A stretch of DNA of 64,000 bases, from assembly GCF_021347895.1 (NCBI RefSeq), contig NC_067122.1:38436082-38500081 (forward strand). Direction: 5' to 3'. Under the pieces are notes generated by a model that had not been told where the DNA came from, did not search any database, and worked only from the letters and a program-made list of their open reading frames with translations. This stretch comes from Acanthochromis polyacanthus. Its lineage: Eukaryota > Chordata > Actinopteri > Pomacentridae. Both the position numbers and the translations under genes were made by a program. Position 1 is the first letter of the stretch. Each line of letters starts with the position of its first letter. Positions 45,655 through 59,100 of the stretch are shown here, piece after piece.

Positions 45655-46430
45655 AGTGTAAATGCTGGCAACCAACGTGGTTCTGTGGCTGGAGCCCTCC
45701 TCTTTCACTGTTGACACTCACTTCAATATCCATACTATGCCAGAAAAACATCTAGTATGTCTAAAGTATCAATATGTGATCATATGTTGCAGTCATCCTG
45801 CTTTTCTGACCCTTCTAACCCACAATCCTCTGTAGTTATATCACTATCCACCCATATATTCAATGTCCATACACATGTAGGATGGAGGGGGCGCTGGAGT
45901 TTATCCCAGTTGGCTTTGAGGGAAGCAGAGGACACCCTGGTCACCGGTTTCTCACATGGCTGCTTGGAGACAGACAACCAGACTCACTGGAACCAGGAAT
46001 CTTCTCGGTCTGAGGTGACAATGATTACCACCGATCTGCCGTGCTGCACTTACGTCGCATACGCAACAAAGTTGTGTGTAAGTTTAAGCCAGTGTACAGA
46101 CAGATGACAGCTCATTTTGCACCACAGATTGAACCCTATCAGCTCCAGGGGCACCTTTTAACTGCCCCCGTACTCTGACCCCAACTGCATCTGCACAAAC
46201 AACATTTCACAGTGCTGTAATGTCTTTGGGAAAAGCTGTTTCCTATTCTGGCATCTTGCTTGTTCAGATTGAAATGTGTTTCTAATTATGCAGCTCTGTA
46301 ATTTTGTGTGATAATTCTTGAGGTACCTCCTGTATTCAAATCAAATATTTGGCAAACACAATAACAAAGATTATACAGATAGAGGTATACACATACAGGC
46401 ACTTGCACCAATATCCGTAAAGTGTGTATA
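45655..46430. repeat. unannotated with one degraded SINE fragment
   Basis: 45,880-45,990 (GCGCTGGAGTTTATCCCAGT, GGACACCCTGGTCACCGG) is a decayed minus-orientation copy of the tRNA-like SINE. Nothing else is supported. Confidence 0.5.
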
Positions 46431-48066
<1,636 letters not shown>

Positions 48067-48443
48067 TACATTCCTGAGCCTTCATACATATGCAATAAAA
48101 ACAAAAACAAAGCAAGACAAGAAAGACACAAACAACAAAAAAGAAAGGACCAAATTAATTAATATAAAATAAATTATCTCAAAAAAAAAAAGCACTACAG
48201 TAAGAAAGAAGGGTAATTTATATATATCAACCAGATCAGAAATATTGTCCCTTACAGTTCACCATCCAGCTGTATAGCGGTGGTCCCATAGATCAAATCC
48301 CTCACCATAAGTACACATATACAAAAGAATGAATATAAGTTTGGAAACCCATACATGTGAGAGCAAATGTCATTCCGGAGCTGCAGGAAAATGAAGTTGC
48401 TTGACTTAAGAGAAGAATGGAGCCCACATTACAAGAAATCGCT

Positions 48444-51400
48444 TTACAGATCCTTTAAGATATGTCTAATCTTTTCCAATTTCATACAACTTAAAATGGC
48501 CTGAATCCAGAGCGTGTGGGAGGGGGGTGCAGAGGATTTCCATCGTAACAAGATTAAACATCTAGCCAACAGAGTGGTAAAGGCAAGTACATCTTCTTGT
48601 GTTTTAGTCAATTGCAGTGTGGGAGGGGAGATCCCGAACAGTCCAGGTAGAGGGTGGGGTTCGATCCGTGTGCCAGTTATTACTGATATTGTGTCGAAAA
48701 TATTTGTCCAATAGACCATGAGAGATGGGCAACACCAGAACATATGAAGATGATTTAAAGGAGACTGGTTGCATCTTATACATTTAGGTTCCACCTCTTG
48801 ATACACTTTAGATAATCTTGGCTTGGTCCAGTGCACCCTATGAATGATTTTACATTGTAAGATGCCATGGCGGGCACAAATAGAGGAAGTGTGTACTCTT
48901 GTACGTGCTTCTTTCCATTGTTCTCTAGTTATTTCCTCTCCCAGTTCTGTTTCCCATGCCGATTTAGCGTTATTTAACAAAGTAGTTTGTAAAGAGCAAA
49001 TCTGTCTGTAAAGTATTGCTAGAGATCATTTCATTTTAGGGAGTGTAGTGAGGAAGGCATCAAACTTTCAGCGGGGAGGGTGGGGAACTGGGGGTTTAAG
49101 TTATGTATGTAACTGCAAAGCTGTAAAAATCTGAAAAAAATATATCTGGGAAGGTTAAATTTGGTTGACAGTTGTTCAAAAGTAGCAAATGTATTATTTA
49201 TATATAGGTCTCTGAATCTTTGAAAACAATGTAGGAAATATCAAAAATGTCCCGTCAACCATGGAAGGTGGAAATGCTGGGTTAGAGGCAAGCGGGGCCA
49301 GAAATGACATAGTCTGAAACCCAAAATGACGTCTAAATTGGTTCCAAACTTTCAAAGTTGTTTTCACACATACATTTTTGGTAAAGGTCGAGTAAGGTCC
49401 TGTTATGGAGGAGTGAACAGGGGAGGAAAGAGATGCTGGTATACATGAAGTAGCCTCCATCTCTAGCCATGTCGGAGGTGGAATTACTGTGTTGTATTGC
49501 AGCCAGTAGTGAGTGATCCTGAGATTAGCAGCCCAATAATAGTGTGTGAAATCTGACAACGCTAAACCTCTGTCCTGTTTAGGCCTTTGTAAAAGCTGTT
49601 TTCGTATTCGCAAGGTTTTGTTAGCCCATATAAAGGATAGGAGCATACTATCAATCTTTTTGAAAAATGCATTAGGCAAAAAGATTGATACCTGAAAGAG
49701 ATACAAGAATTTTGGCAGGACGTTCATCTTAATTGAGCTACTTCTCGCAGCTATCAACAAATGCAGTAGGGACCAACGTTCCAAATCATCCTTAGTACGA
49801 GTTAAGAGGGGGGCGAAGTTGGCTTGGAAAAGGTTTTCCAATTTGTTAGTAACCTGAATTCCAAGATAAGTTAAACTGCTATCAGTGATTTTAAATGGTA
49901 AGGTGTGTAAGGGGAATTTTTTTGCCGCCTCGTTAAGTGGCATCAGTTCACTTTTAGTCAGGTTCAATGTATACCCTGATAGGCGACCAAAGGATGTGAA
50001 AGTGGCTATAGCAGCCGGGACAGAGCAGGAGAGGTCGGAAATATATATGAGCAGATCATCTGCATATAGTGACAATTTGTGTTCCTGTCCGTATCTAGAT
50101 ATGCCCTTGAGGCATACGGGGTTGGATCGGAGTGCCATTGCAAGAGGTTCTATGGCCAGAACAAACAGTAAGGGGCTTAGTGGACAGCCTTGGCGTGTTG
50201 ACCTTTGCAGAGGGAAGTAAGCCGAGCGGGTGTTATTGGTCCTGACTGAGGCTTGGGGTGACGAATACAGAACTTTAATCCAGGTAGTAAATTTAGAACC
50301 AAAGCCAAATTTACTGAGTGTATAAAAAAGGTATCTCCACTCTACTCGATCAAACACTTTCTCCGTGTCCAGTGAGATGATGGCTTCTGGGACACCTTCA
50401 CTGGAGGAGTTGTATATAATGTTAAATAGACATTGGGGATTGGAAAATGAATATCGATTTTTATTGAATCCTGTTTGGTCAGCAGAAATAATTGGTGGGA
50501 GAACTGTTTCAAGACGTAGTGCTAAAAGTTTGGCTAGAATTTTATAGTCAATGTTCAGCAAACTTATTGGGCGATATGATGCGCAGTCAAGAGGATCTTT
50601 ATTTTTTTTAAAGAATAAGGGTTATCACTGCTTGATTGAGTGTCTGCAGTAGGGTACCATTAAGGGGGAGCTTTACCTTCAAATATGATAGATTTGGGTG
50701 AAAAAGTCAAATTTAAAAAAAGATGATTATCATGTACCTGAACATGTATTCTTTCTCCTGATTAATTGTTTTTTTTTAATTTGATTGCTTATATAATGAG
50801 TCATCATCAATCATGAACTTGAAGTGCCGATTTCTCAAAACTTGATTTTCGGACACACATAAACTGCCCCTTAATTTATCTTCTTACGCTTTTTACCAAA
50901 ACTTCCCATTTTTGGCATGCTGGCAGTATAGGCTATGTAGAATGCACCTATTAGCCATTTTTTTGATAACGTCATTTTATGCTGAGTCATATACGAAAAT
51001 CTTTGTAGCAATTGTTTCATTTCATTACCATGGTAACCACAGTGAAATATGACAAAATGCCTAATAGGTGCACAGGTCCATACTTAAAGTACTACGTGGT
51101 GCATTGGTATCATTTTATGTTAAATATTGCATGAGATTTTGCTTGGGGCAAATACAAGATGTAATTTCGGGTTCCATAATTCAGCAGTATTTAATTTAAA
51201 TCCATTTGTTCAAAATGAAAAAAAAATGGTTTCATAGTAAAGTTGGTGTTTAGAGGTCTCTAAAAATGTACAGGTTACCTTATCTTATCATACCTTATCT
51301 TAAAAAGTGTGTGCAATATGAAACTTTCAACATTGGTCATTTTTAGTACTCGGCCGAGTGAAGCTCCCCCTTAACAAATGCCTCATTGTACATTTCAAGT

Positions 51401-51908
51401 AATAAAGGACCTAGTTTGGGGGGAAAAAATTCTTGTAAAATTCTGCCAAATAACCATCAGGACCTGGAGTCTTCCCTGACTGAAGGGATTTGACAACCTG
51501 GGCCAGTTCTGCAATGGTGATTGGTTGTTCTAATTTTTCAACCATGTCACTAGCAACTAAAGGTACACTAAGGGGTTGGAAAAAGCTGTCCAAATCGGAT
51601 AGATCTGTTTCAGTCTCAGAAGTGTACAGGGATTGATAGAAACATTTGAATTGGTCATTAATCTCTTTGGGATCTAATGTTGTCCCTGAGGGTGTGCAAA
51701 TATTTAAAATTTGATGTGAGGAAGTCATTTGATGCAGATTATGAGCTAACAATTTGTTGGTTTTGTCCCCCTGCTCATAATAAGCACTCCTGGATTTGGT
51801 GAGCAGGTTGGTAATCTGATCTGCAAGTAGTGTGTCAAATTCTGCTTGCAAAGTCAATCGTTCCTTATAAATATCTGGAGCAGGTGCAATGGCATAAATA
51901 TCATCCAA
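48444..51908 (-). pseudogene. L1 ORF2 fragments
   Basis: Segments on the minus strand: 51,908-51,411 (linker, ending LQSGKTPGPDGYLAEFYKNF), 50,561-49,194 and 48,980-48,444. The middle one is the reverse transcriptase, with ISADQTGFNKNRYSFSN, ISLDTEKVFDRVEWRYL, TRQGCPLSPLLFVLAIEPLA and LSLYADDLLIYISD. The last is the C-terminal knuckle CIRCNQSPLNHLHMFWCCP. Removing the TTAA insert rejoins the first two through NGTLLQTLNQ. Frame changes occur near 50,607 (T8 run) and near 49,000-49,190. Motif A has DTEKVFD where DLEKAFD is usual. Confidence 0.87.
50664..51370. mobile_element. TTAA-flanked non-autonomous element, 707 bp
   Basis: Terminal inverted repeats GGGGGAGCTTTAC and (reverse complement of the right end) GGGGGAGCTTCAC sit between TTAA copies at 50,660-50,663 and 51,371-51,374. 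Excision with one TTAA restores the L1 reading frame. TTAA targets are used by piggyBac and Kolobok elements. No coding sequence. Confidence 0.9.
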
Positions 51909-52032
51909 CTGGGCAATACAGCGGGCCTAACACAGACAATTTGTTCTTTTTCTGCTTGTTCTCATATGCCGCATATGAGATAATTTCTCCTCTCATATAA
52001 ACTTTCAAAGTCTCCCAAAGAGTAGATGCGGC

Positions 52033-52072
52033 GGTTCTTATGCGGAGAACCCAGGTTCTCCGCATAAGAACC
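52033..52072. repeat. perfect 40-bp palindrome at the L1 5' junction
   Basis: Arms GGTTCTTATGCGGAGAACC and GGTTCTCCGCATAAGAACC, 19 bp each with no mismatch, separated by CA. Confidence 0.97.
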
Positions 52073-52112
52073 TAGACGAGTATTCCTCGACACCAGCTTA
52101 AATATTCTACTG

Positions 52113-52231
52113 AATCCATCCATCCATCCATCCATCCATTCTCTATACACTGCTTTATCCTCACTAGGGTCACGGGGGGTGCTGGAGCCTATCCTAGCTG
52201 ACTCGGGCGAAGGCAGGGGACACTCTGAACA
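52113..52231 (-). mobile_element. SINE fragment with (ATCC)n tail
   Basis: 3' part of the tRNA-like SINE in minus orientation (CTTTATCCTCACTAGGGTCA, GTGCTGGAGCCTATCCTAGC), truncated at the boundary with the LTR-like repeat. Confidence 0.85.
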
Positions 52232-52252
52232 GGTCGCTACTGAATCCTGTTA

Positions 52253-53644
52253 GGGCTCTGTCACAATCTAGCGTATAGAGCCAGCGTCTGAGTAACGTAT
52301 TGAATATTTCGAAAAATTGTTTATACGCACAACTTTTCAGCGTATGCGGTCGATTTTCGGTATGAGGTGCGCATGAGTAGCGTACGCATAGCGTATGTCA
52401 GCGTATGTGATGTGATGTGTATTTGAGTTGGACGTATACCGACGTATGAGTAACGTATATCAGCGTACCTCCGACATATGAGAAACGTATGCAGAACGTC
52501 AGCCTAACGTCTCATTCTACGCCTTCTTCTTCTGTGTCTAGCATACTCAACTGCCAACTGTAACAAATCTTGGTGATGTTGCAGCACAGCAACCTCCATC
52601 TCTGTCACACTCTAGCGTATAGAGCCAGCGTATGGGGAACGTATGGACTTTTTGAGAATACGCTGACATACGCTGAAACACGCTAGGGGTACGCTGGAAT
52701 ATGTTTCGACTACGCCGGGGTATGTCCGTGTACGCTGATGTACGCTGACGGCCAAAATTTTTTTTGAACATGCACAAAAATTTTCAGCGAATGCCGACGT
52801 ATGAATTTTACACTCATACGTTCCTCATACGCTGAACACGCTAGAGGTACGCTGAAGGTACGTTACTCATATGTCAGTGTACGTCCAACTCAAATACACA
52901 TTGTTATAGTCTGTTCTATCTTCTCAAGAAGCAGACACAGTACTGTTTCAACCCAACCAGGTTATAGACTTTAATAAAACTTCGGCATGTAAGGTACATA
53001 CATTCAACTCGGTCTGCTAACTCAGGGGGTGTCACACAAAAACAAGTCCGCGTGTCAACACGGAACTAAACAATAGTTCCTATTGTTACACACATCACAT
53101 CACATACGCTCACATACGCTGACATACGCTATGCGTACGCTACTCACACGCTGACGGTACACTAGGCTCACATTACTCTAATGGTCATTAACCGAAAATC
53201 GACCTCATACGCTGAAAAGTTGTGTGTATAAACAGTTTTTCGAAATATTCGATACGTTCCTCATATGCTGGCTCTATACGCTAGAGTGTGACAGGGCCTT
53301 TAACGCAAGGTTTCCTGACTCACTGAATTTCAACGTATGAGAAGTGTACTCGACGTATGAGTAACGTACCTTCAGCGTACCTCTAGCGTGTTCAGCGTAT
53401 GAGAAACGTATGAGGAGCGTAAAATTCATACGTCGGCATACGCTGAAAATGTTTTGTGCATGTTCAAAAAATGTTTTGGCCGTCAGCGTACATCAGCGTA
53501 CACGGACGTACCCCGGCGTACCCCGGCGTAGTCGAAACGTATTCCAGCGTACCCCTAGCGTGTTTCAGCGTATGTCAGCGTATTCTCAAAAAGTCCATAC
53601 GTTCCTCAGATGCTGGCTCTATACGCTAGAGTGTGACAGGGCCT
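52253..53644. mobile_element. CGTATG-rich palindromic DNA element, TTA target
   Basis: Ends GGGCTCTGTCACAATCTAGC and (reverse complement) AGGCCCTGTCACACTCTAGC, flanked by TTA (52,250-52,252 and 53,645-53,647). The empty site CCTGTTAGGTGAATT is seen at about 20,230. Interior order is A, B, A', B', where primes are reverse complements: A about 52,253-52,540, B about 52,600-52,870, A' about 52,870-53,300, B' about 53,320-53,644. Each block is dense in CAGCGTATG/CATACGCTG words. No transposase. The 3-bp target suits PIF/Harbinger-type mobilisation. Confidence 0.85.
52902..53090 (+). mobile_element. short solo LTR, 189 bp
   Basis: Starts TGTTATAG, ends TTGTTACA (TG...CA), with an AATAAA near 52,975, flanked by an exact 5-bp duplication CACAT (52,897-52,901 and 53,091-53,095). 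The opposite arm of the host palindrome (about 52,406-52,430) gives the uninterrupted sequence and confirms the boundaries. The element group is unknown; no coding sequence. Confidence 0.88.
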
Positions 53645-53854
53645 TTAGGTAAATTCTAATAGGCAGATAGAATCTAACCCATTAGACGGAGAGCTGGACC
53701 TGAACTATCCTGTAAAAAGGGTAAGGAAGGCGGAGACTGACTAACAATATGCAACCAAGCTTTCTATCACAAATGGGGCTAATGTAAACTAACTGTCAGC
53801 TTCATTTGTATGACTGTTCCATAACTTGTGGCCTTTTCTGAAAGCCTGCTATAC

Positions 53855-54717
53855 CAACACGGTCTCATGGGGATTCGTGAAACTGTCACGTCAGTTTTTG
53901 TTTCGGTTTCGTGCGCACCAACACGATGTCGTCATGTTTTTCGTGCCGCTCACCACGAGCGAAACCCGCTGTGGTAATCACATCTGAAAGTGGTTTATAC
54001 CGGCGGATTTATGACGATCTAAGCTGTTCATCGGCGTTTGCCGCCGCCGCTGCGGCTGCCACTTCGGCCGCCGCACATTCTTTAAATTCCTATGCAAATT
54101 CGGCGGATTCATGACGATCTAAGCTGTCCATTGGCGTTTGCGGCCGCCGCCGCGGCCGCCATTGCGGCCGCCGGACATCCGGCCTCAACGGCGGCCGGAT
54201 CACATCTGAAAGTGGTTTATACCGGCGGATTCATGACGATTTAAGCCGTCCATCGGCGTTTGCGGCCGCCACTGCGGCCGCCGCACATTCTTTAAATTCC
54301 TATGCAAATTCGGCGGATTCATGACGATTTAAGCCGTCCATCGGCGTTTGCGGCCGCCGCCGCGGCCGCTGTTGCGACCGGATGTCTGGCGGCTGCAATG
54401 GCTGCTGCGGCGGCAGCCGCAAACGCCGATGGACAGCTTAAATCGTCATGAATCCGCCGAATTTGCATAGGAATTTAAAGAATGTCCGGCGGCCGAAGCG
54501 GCGGCCGCAGTGGCGGCCGCAGCGGCAGCCGCAGGCGCCGATGGACAGCTTAGATCATCATAAATCCGCCGGTATAAACCACTTTCAGATGTGATTACCA
54601 CAGCGGGTTTCGCTCGTGGTGAACGGCACGAAAAACATGACGACATCGTGTTGGTGCGCACGAAACCGAAACAAAAACTGACGTGACAGTTTCACGAATC
54701 CCCGTGAGACCGGGCTG
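53855..54717. mobile_element. foldback MITE B, 863 bp, 7-bp target duplication
   Basis: Ends CAACACGGTCTCATGGGGAT and (reverse complement) CAGCCCGGTCTCACGGGGAT, flanked by exact GCTATAC (53,848-53,854 and 54,718-54,724). The interior has several copies, in both orientations, of a unit around CGGCGGATTCATGACGATCT plus GC-rich GGCCGCCGC tracts. It shares ends and arms with foldback MITE A at 34,074. Confidence 0.92.
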
Positions 54718-54780
54718 GCTATACAGTTTTGAAACCAGCTGACGTCACTGCTGAGTTACAATCTCTGAAGCTTACAGAAC

Positions 54781-55128
54781 CATCCATCCATTCTCTATAC
54801 ACCGCTTTATCCTCACTAGGGTCGCGGGGGGTGCTGGAGCCTATCTCAGCTGACTCGGGTGAAGGCAGGGGACACCTTGGACAGGTCACCAGTCTGTCGC
54901 AGGACTACATATATAGACAATCACGCTCACATTCACACCTACGGACAATTTAGAGTAACCAATTAACCTCAGCATATTTTTGGACTGTGGGAGGAAGCCG
55001 GAGTGCCCAGAGAAAATCCACGCATGCACAGGGAGAACATGTAAACTCCATGCAGAAAGACCTCAGGCCCAGGCCGGGATTTGAGGAGGGGATCTTCTTG
55101 CTGCAAGGCGAGGGTGCTGACGCCACTA
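54781..55128 (-). mobile_element. tRNA-like SINE, minus orientation, near full length
   Basis: CATCCATCC tail, then GGGTCGCGGGGGGTGCTGGA, ACTGTGGGAGGAAGCCGGAG and GCACAGGGAGAACATGTAAA, ending at a B/A-box-like head (GGCCGGGATTTGAGG, CTGACGCCACTAC). Confidence 0.87.
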
Positions 55129-56070
55129 CGTGCTTCCCGCTTGCAGAACTGAGAAGTTCAAATAATTTTCATCTGCAGCATCTACAACAGTAACATGCTG
55201 CTGACATAATGATAAAGAAGCATGAATGCATGCTTCATTATCAATAATCTAATGATGGCAGAAATGATAATGCATCTATCAGAGGGACCAAACCAGTACT
55301 TTCACCCATAAAACTTAAATACATTTTCTGACAATACCTACCTGATTTTATGAAAGTAGGATTTTTCCCACGACTTTAACTTGTAAAGGAGTATTTTTTC
55401 TATCGTTGCTGTATTAGCACCTCTATCTAATTAAGATCCTGAATACTTCTTCCACCACCGGAAGCACAATGAACTGACAGAACCAGACCTTTAGTTCTGT
55501 GCAAAGACAAATCCTGACACATGGCCCAAAGGTAAAACTGAAAACCAACTGCACACTATTGTAGCAATTTCCACCAAAACACGCATCGTGATTCTGATCT
55601 TCCAAATGTTTAAATCCATGGTCACTTTAGAGGGTATTTACAGATTTGCCACAATTTTTCCTCAGAAACGTGTTGTATGTAGACAAGTGACATTTCACCC
55701 AGTCTATTATCCCCCAGTTTCTTGAGGGCAGGCCCTGTTACTTATTCTAAGTTTAGTTTCATCTGAGTTCAAACTCTTATTTCTTCTTCAGTTGTCTGGG
55801 GATGAGGGATATAGAAGAATCTTTCTTCATTTTTCCAAATGTATGGCTCTTTCTCTGTGCTAAATTTGGGGTTTGGTTCTAATGTAAGAATGCATCTAAT
55901 GTCATACATCCAAATCAAGTTTTATAAAATAAATCTGTACAAGTTTAAGAACCTGACTGGATTCAATACATGCTTGTCACAAGAAGGACTGAATTTTAAT
56001 TAGCACTGAATCCTCTGCAGAAGGGTCCAATTAGAGCTGATGAGCAGCAGCCATGCATCTGAACTGACAG
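55129..56070. other. no recognisable feature upstream of the glycoprotein gene
   Basis: No exon or repeat recognised. It may hold regulatory sequence for the gene at 56,122. Confidence 0.45.
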
Positions 56071-56121
56071 GCCTACATAAACCTGATTTGCTGGTCAAAC
56101 TCTCATCTGGTGACTGCAACA
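56054..56121 (+). promoter_or_regulatory. candidate core promoter and 5' leader of the glycoprotein gene
   Basis: A TATA-like TACATAAA lies at 56,074-56,081, about 40 bases before the ATG at 56,122, so the leader would be very short. An E-box-like CATCTG lies at 56,056-56,061. E-boxes bound by FIGLA drive many fish oocyte genes, but one CANNTG word is weak evidence. Confidence 0.35.
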
Positions 56122-59100
56122 ATGGGAGATGTTTGGACCTTTTTCAGTTTTGTGCTGGCTCTTGTGCTAGTCAAAGGTTTGTATATCATTTATATGGGGG
56201 GGAAAAAGCTTAGGATGAATACAATGGGAACAAACTGCAACAAATGTGAAAGTACAGTTGTGTATTTTCAGACAAAGTCTTGAGTCTGCAAATGGATTTT
56301 GGTGTTATATCTGAAAGATTCTGAGATGTAATTTAGCTATAGCAAGTCATTGAAATGTTGATTTATCAAGCATGACAAACAACTGACTAATGGAAAAACA
56401 ACCTGTCCATAGGCACTTGTTTACCAATTGGTGAAGCAAGGCAAAGACATAATGATGAGCTGCAGAAGAGCCAGAATGGTAAAGACATTTGTAGAACAAC
56501 CTTTTGGGAGCTATTTTTGGACACTAACTTGATGTCTTCTGTATTACAGGTCTGTCTGCCAATGATATTTCTATACAGAAGGCCCTTAAATTTCTCCAGT
56601 CAATGGAGTCCATGTTGGATCAGAAAGCTAAAGAAGGTAAGCAGCATCTGTGAAACCACATTGTCATCACACTAGTCTCAAACAGGGTTACAAAATGTTT
56701 ATTCAAATCACAGCTATCTTGATCAGTATGTGGCTTACTGCTGTTGTCTTGTCTAAAGTAACATATTACACCCACATAGAAAAATCTTCTAAATGTATTT
56801 TGAGCTCCATATTAAGTTTGGGGGAAAAAATGAATTAGAGTTGCTATAGCCAATCCATTTGGTTGGTTGCTTCAGGGCCGAAAAGGAAAGATTGGTTTGA
56901 GATTTGCTCATAATCTGAGCTGGTGGCTGTGTCTTAATAGTTTCCAAATGTATATGGACTTTTGTTTCAGTTCAACTGGACACCAGTGAAGTGGAAGCTG
57001 AAGCATCAGTAAGGCATGTGAAGATGGTACATCAGAACTTTACCCATGAACACAACAGGACGGCCATTTGCTACGACGCCATGGTGAAGAACCAGACGGC
57101 CGCGGAGGCGCACGACGCCATGGTGAAGAACCAGACGGCCGCGGAGGCGCACGACGCCATGGTGAAGAACCAGACGGCCGCGGAGGCGCACGACGCCATG
57201 GTGAAGAACCAGACGGCCGCGGAGGCGCACGACGCCATGGTGAAGAACCAGACGGCCGCGGAGGCGCACGACGCCATGGTGAAGAACCAGACGGCCGCGG
57301 AGGCGCACGACGCCATGGTGAAGAACCAGACGGCCGCGGAGGCGCACGACGCCATGGTGAAGAACCAGACGGCCGCGGAGGCGCACGACGCCATGGTGAA
57401 GAACCAGACGGCCGCGGAGGCGCACGACGCCATGGTGAAGAACCAGACGGCCGCGGAGGCGCACGACGCCATGGTGAAGAACCAGACGGCCGCGGAGGCG
57501 CACGACGCCATGGTGAAGAACCAGACGGCCGCGGAGGCGCACGACGCCATGGTGAAGAACCAGACGGCCGCGGAGGCGCACGACGCCATGGTGAAGAACC
57601 AGACGGCCGCGGAGGCGCACGACGCCATGGTGAAGAACCAGACGGCCGCGGAGGCGCACGACGCCATGGTGAAGAACCAGACGGCCGCGGAGGCGCACGA
57701 CGCCATGGTGAAGAACCAGACGGCCGCGGAGGCGCACGACGCCATGGTGAAGAACCAGACGGCCGCGGAGGCGCACGACGCCATGGTGAAGAACCAGACG
57801 GCCGCGGAGGCGCACGACGCCATGGTGAAGAACCAGACGGCCGCGGAGGCGCACGACGCCATGGTGAAGAACCAGACGGCCGCGGAGGCGCACGACGCCA
57901 TGGTGAAGAACCAGACGGCCGCGGAGGCGCACGACGCCATGGTGAAGAACCAGACGGCCGCGGAGGCGCACGACGCCATGGTGAAGAACCAGACGGCCGC
58001 GGAGGCGCACGACGCCATGGTGAAGAACCAGACGGCCGCGGAGGCGCACGACGCCATGGTGAAGAACCAGACGGCCGCGGAGGCGCACGACGCCATGGTG
58101 AAGAACCAGACGGCCGCGGAGGCGCACGACGCCATGGTGAAGAACCAGACGGCCGCGGAGGCGCACGACGCCATGGTGAAGAACCAGACGGCCGCGGAGG
58201 CGCACGACGCCATGGTGAAGAACCAGACGGCCGCGGAGGCGCACGACGCCATGGTGAAGAACCAGACGGCCGCGGAGGCGCACGACGCCATGGTGAAGAA
58301 CCAGACGGCCGCGGAGGCGCACGACGCCATGGTGAAGAACCAGACGGCCGCGGAGGCGCACGACGCCATGGTGAAGAACCAGACGGCCGCGGAGGCGCAC
58401 GACGCCATGGTGAAGAACCAGACGGCCGCGGAGGCGCACGACGCCATGGTGAAGAACCAGACGGCCGCGGAGGCGCACGACGCCATGGTGAAGAACCAGA
58501 CGGCCGCGGAGGCGCACGACGCCATGGTGAAGAACCAGACGGCCGCGGAGGCGCACGACGCCATGGTGAAGAACCAGACGGCCGCGGAGGCGCACGACGC
58601 CATGGTGAAGAACCAGACGGCCGCGGAGGCGCACGACGCCATGGTGAAGAACCAGACGGCCGCGGAGGCGCACGACGCCATGGTGAAGAACCAGACGGCC
58701 GCGGAGGCGCACGACGCCATGGTGAAGAACCAGACGGCCGCGGAGGCGCACGACGCCATGGTGAAGAACCAGACGGCCGCGGAGGCGCACGACGCCATGG
58801 TGAAGAACCAGACGGCCGCGGAGGCGCACGACGCCATGGTGAAGAACCAGACGGCCGCGGAGGCGCACGACGCCATGGTGAAGAACCAGACGGCCGCGGA
58901 GGCGCACGACGCCATGGTGAAGAACCAGACGGCCGCGGAGGCGCACGACGCCATGGTGAAGAACCAGACGGCCGCGGAGGCGCACGACGCCATGGTGAAG
59001 AACCAGACGGCCGCGGAGGCGCACGACGCCATGGTGAAGAACCAGACGGCCGCGGAGGCGCACGACGCCATGGTGAAGAACCAGACGGCCGCGGAGGCGC

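Larger units (their letters stand above)
48100..52032 (-). mobile_element. L1-type LINE, 5'-truncated, minus orientation
   Basis: Only ORF2 from just after the endonuclease to the C-terminus, plus a 3' region toward 48,100, is present. The 5' truncation point is at about 52,032, where a perfect 40-bp palindrome begins. A TTAA-flanked element (50,664-51,370) interrupts the ORF. The 3' end and target duplication are unclear to me. It is a different L1 subfamily from the one at 23,898. Confidence 0.85.
52232..53760 (+). mobile_element. second copy of the LTR-like repeat, interrupted
   Basis: 52,232-52,252 (CTGAATCCTGTTA) continues at 53,645 (TTAGGTAAATTC, TAATAGGCAGATAGAATCTA, GACGGAGAGCTGGACC), matching 20,216-20,300. 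The intervening 1.39 kb is the palindromic element described next. Confidence 0.6.

Noticed and set aside
53911..54661. Paired short frames (MRTNTMSSCF...) on opposite strands
   Set aside because: Mirror-image translations of the two arms of a foldback MITE.
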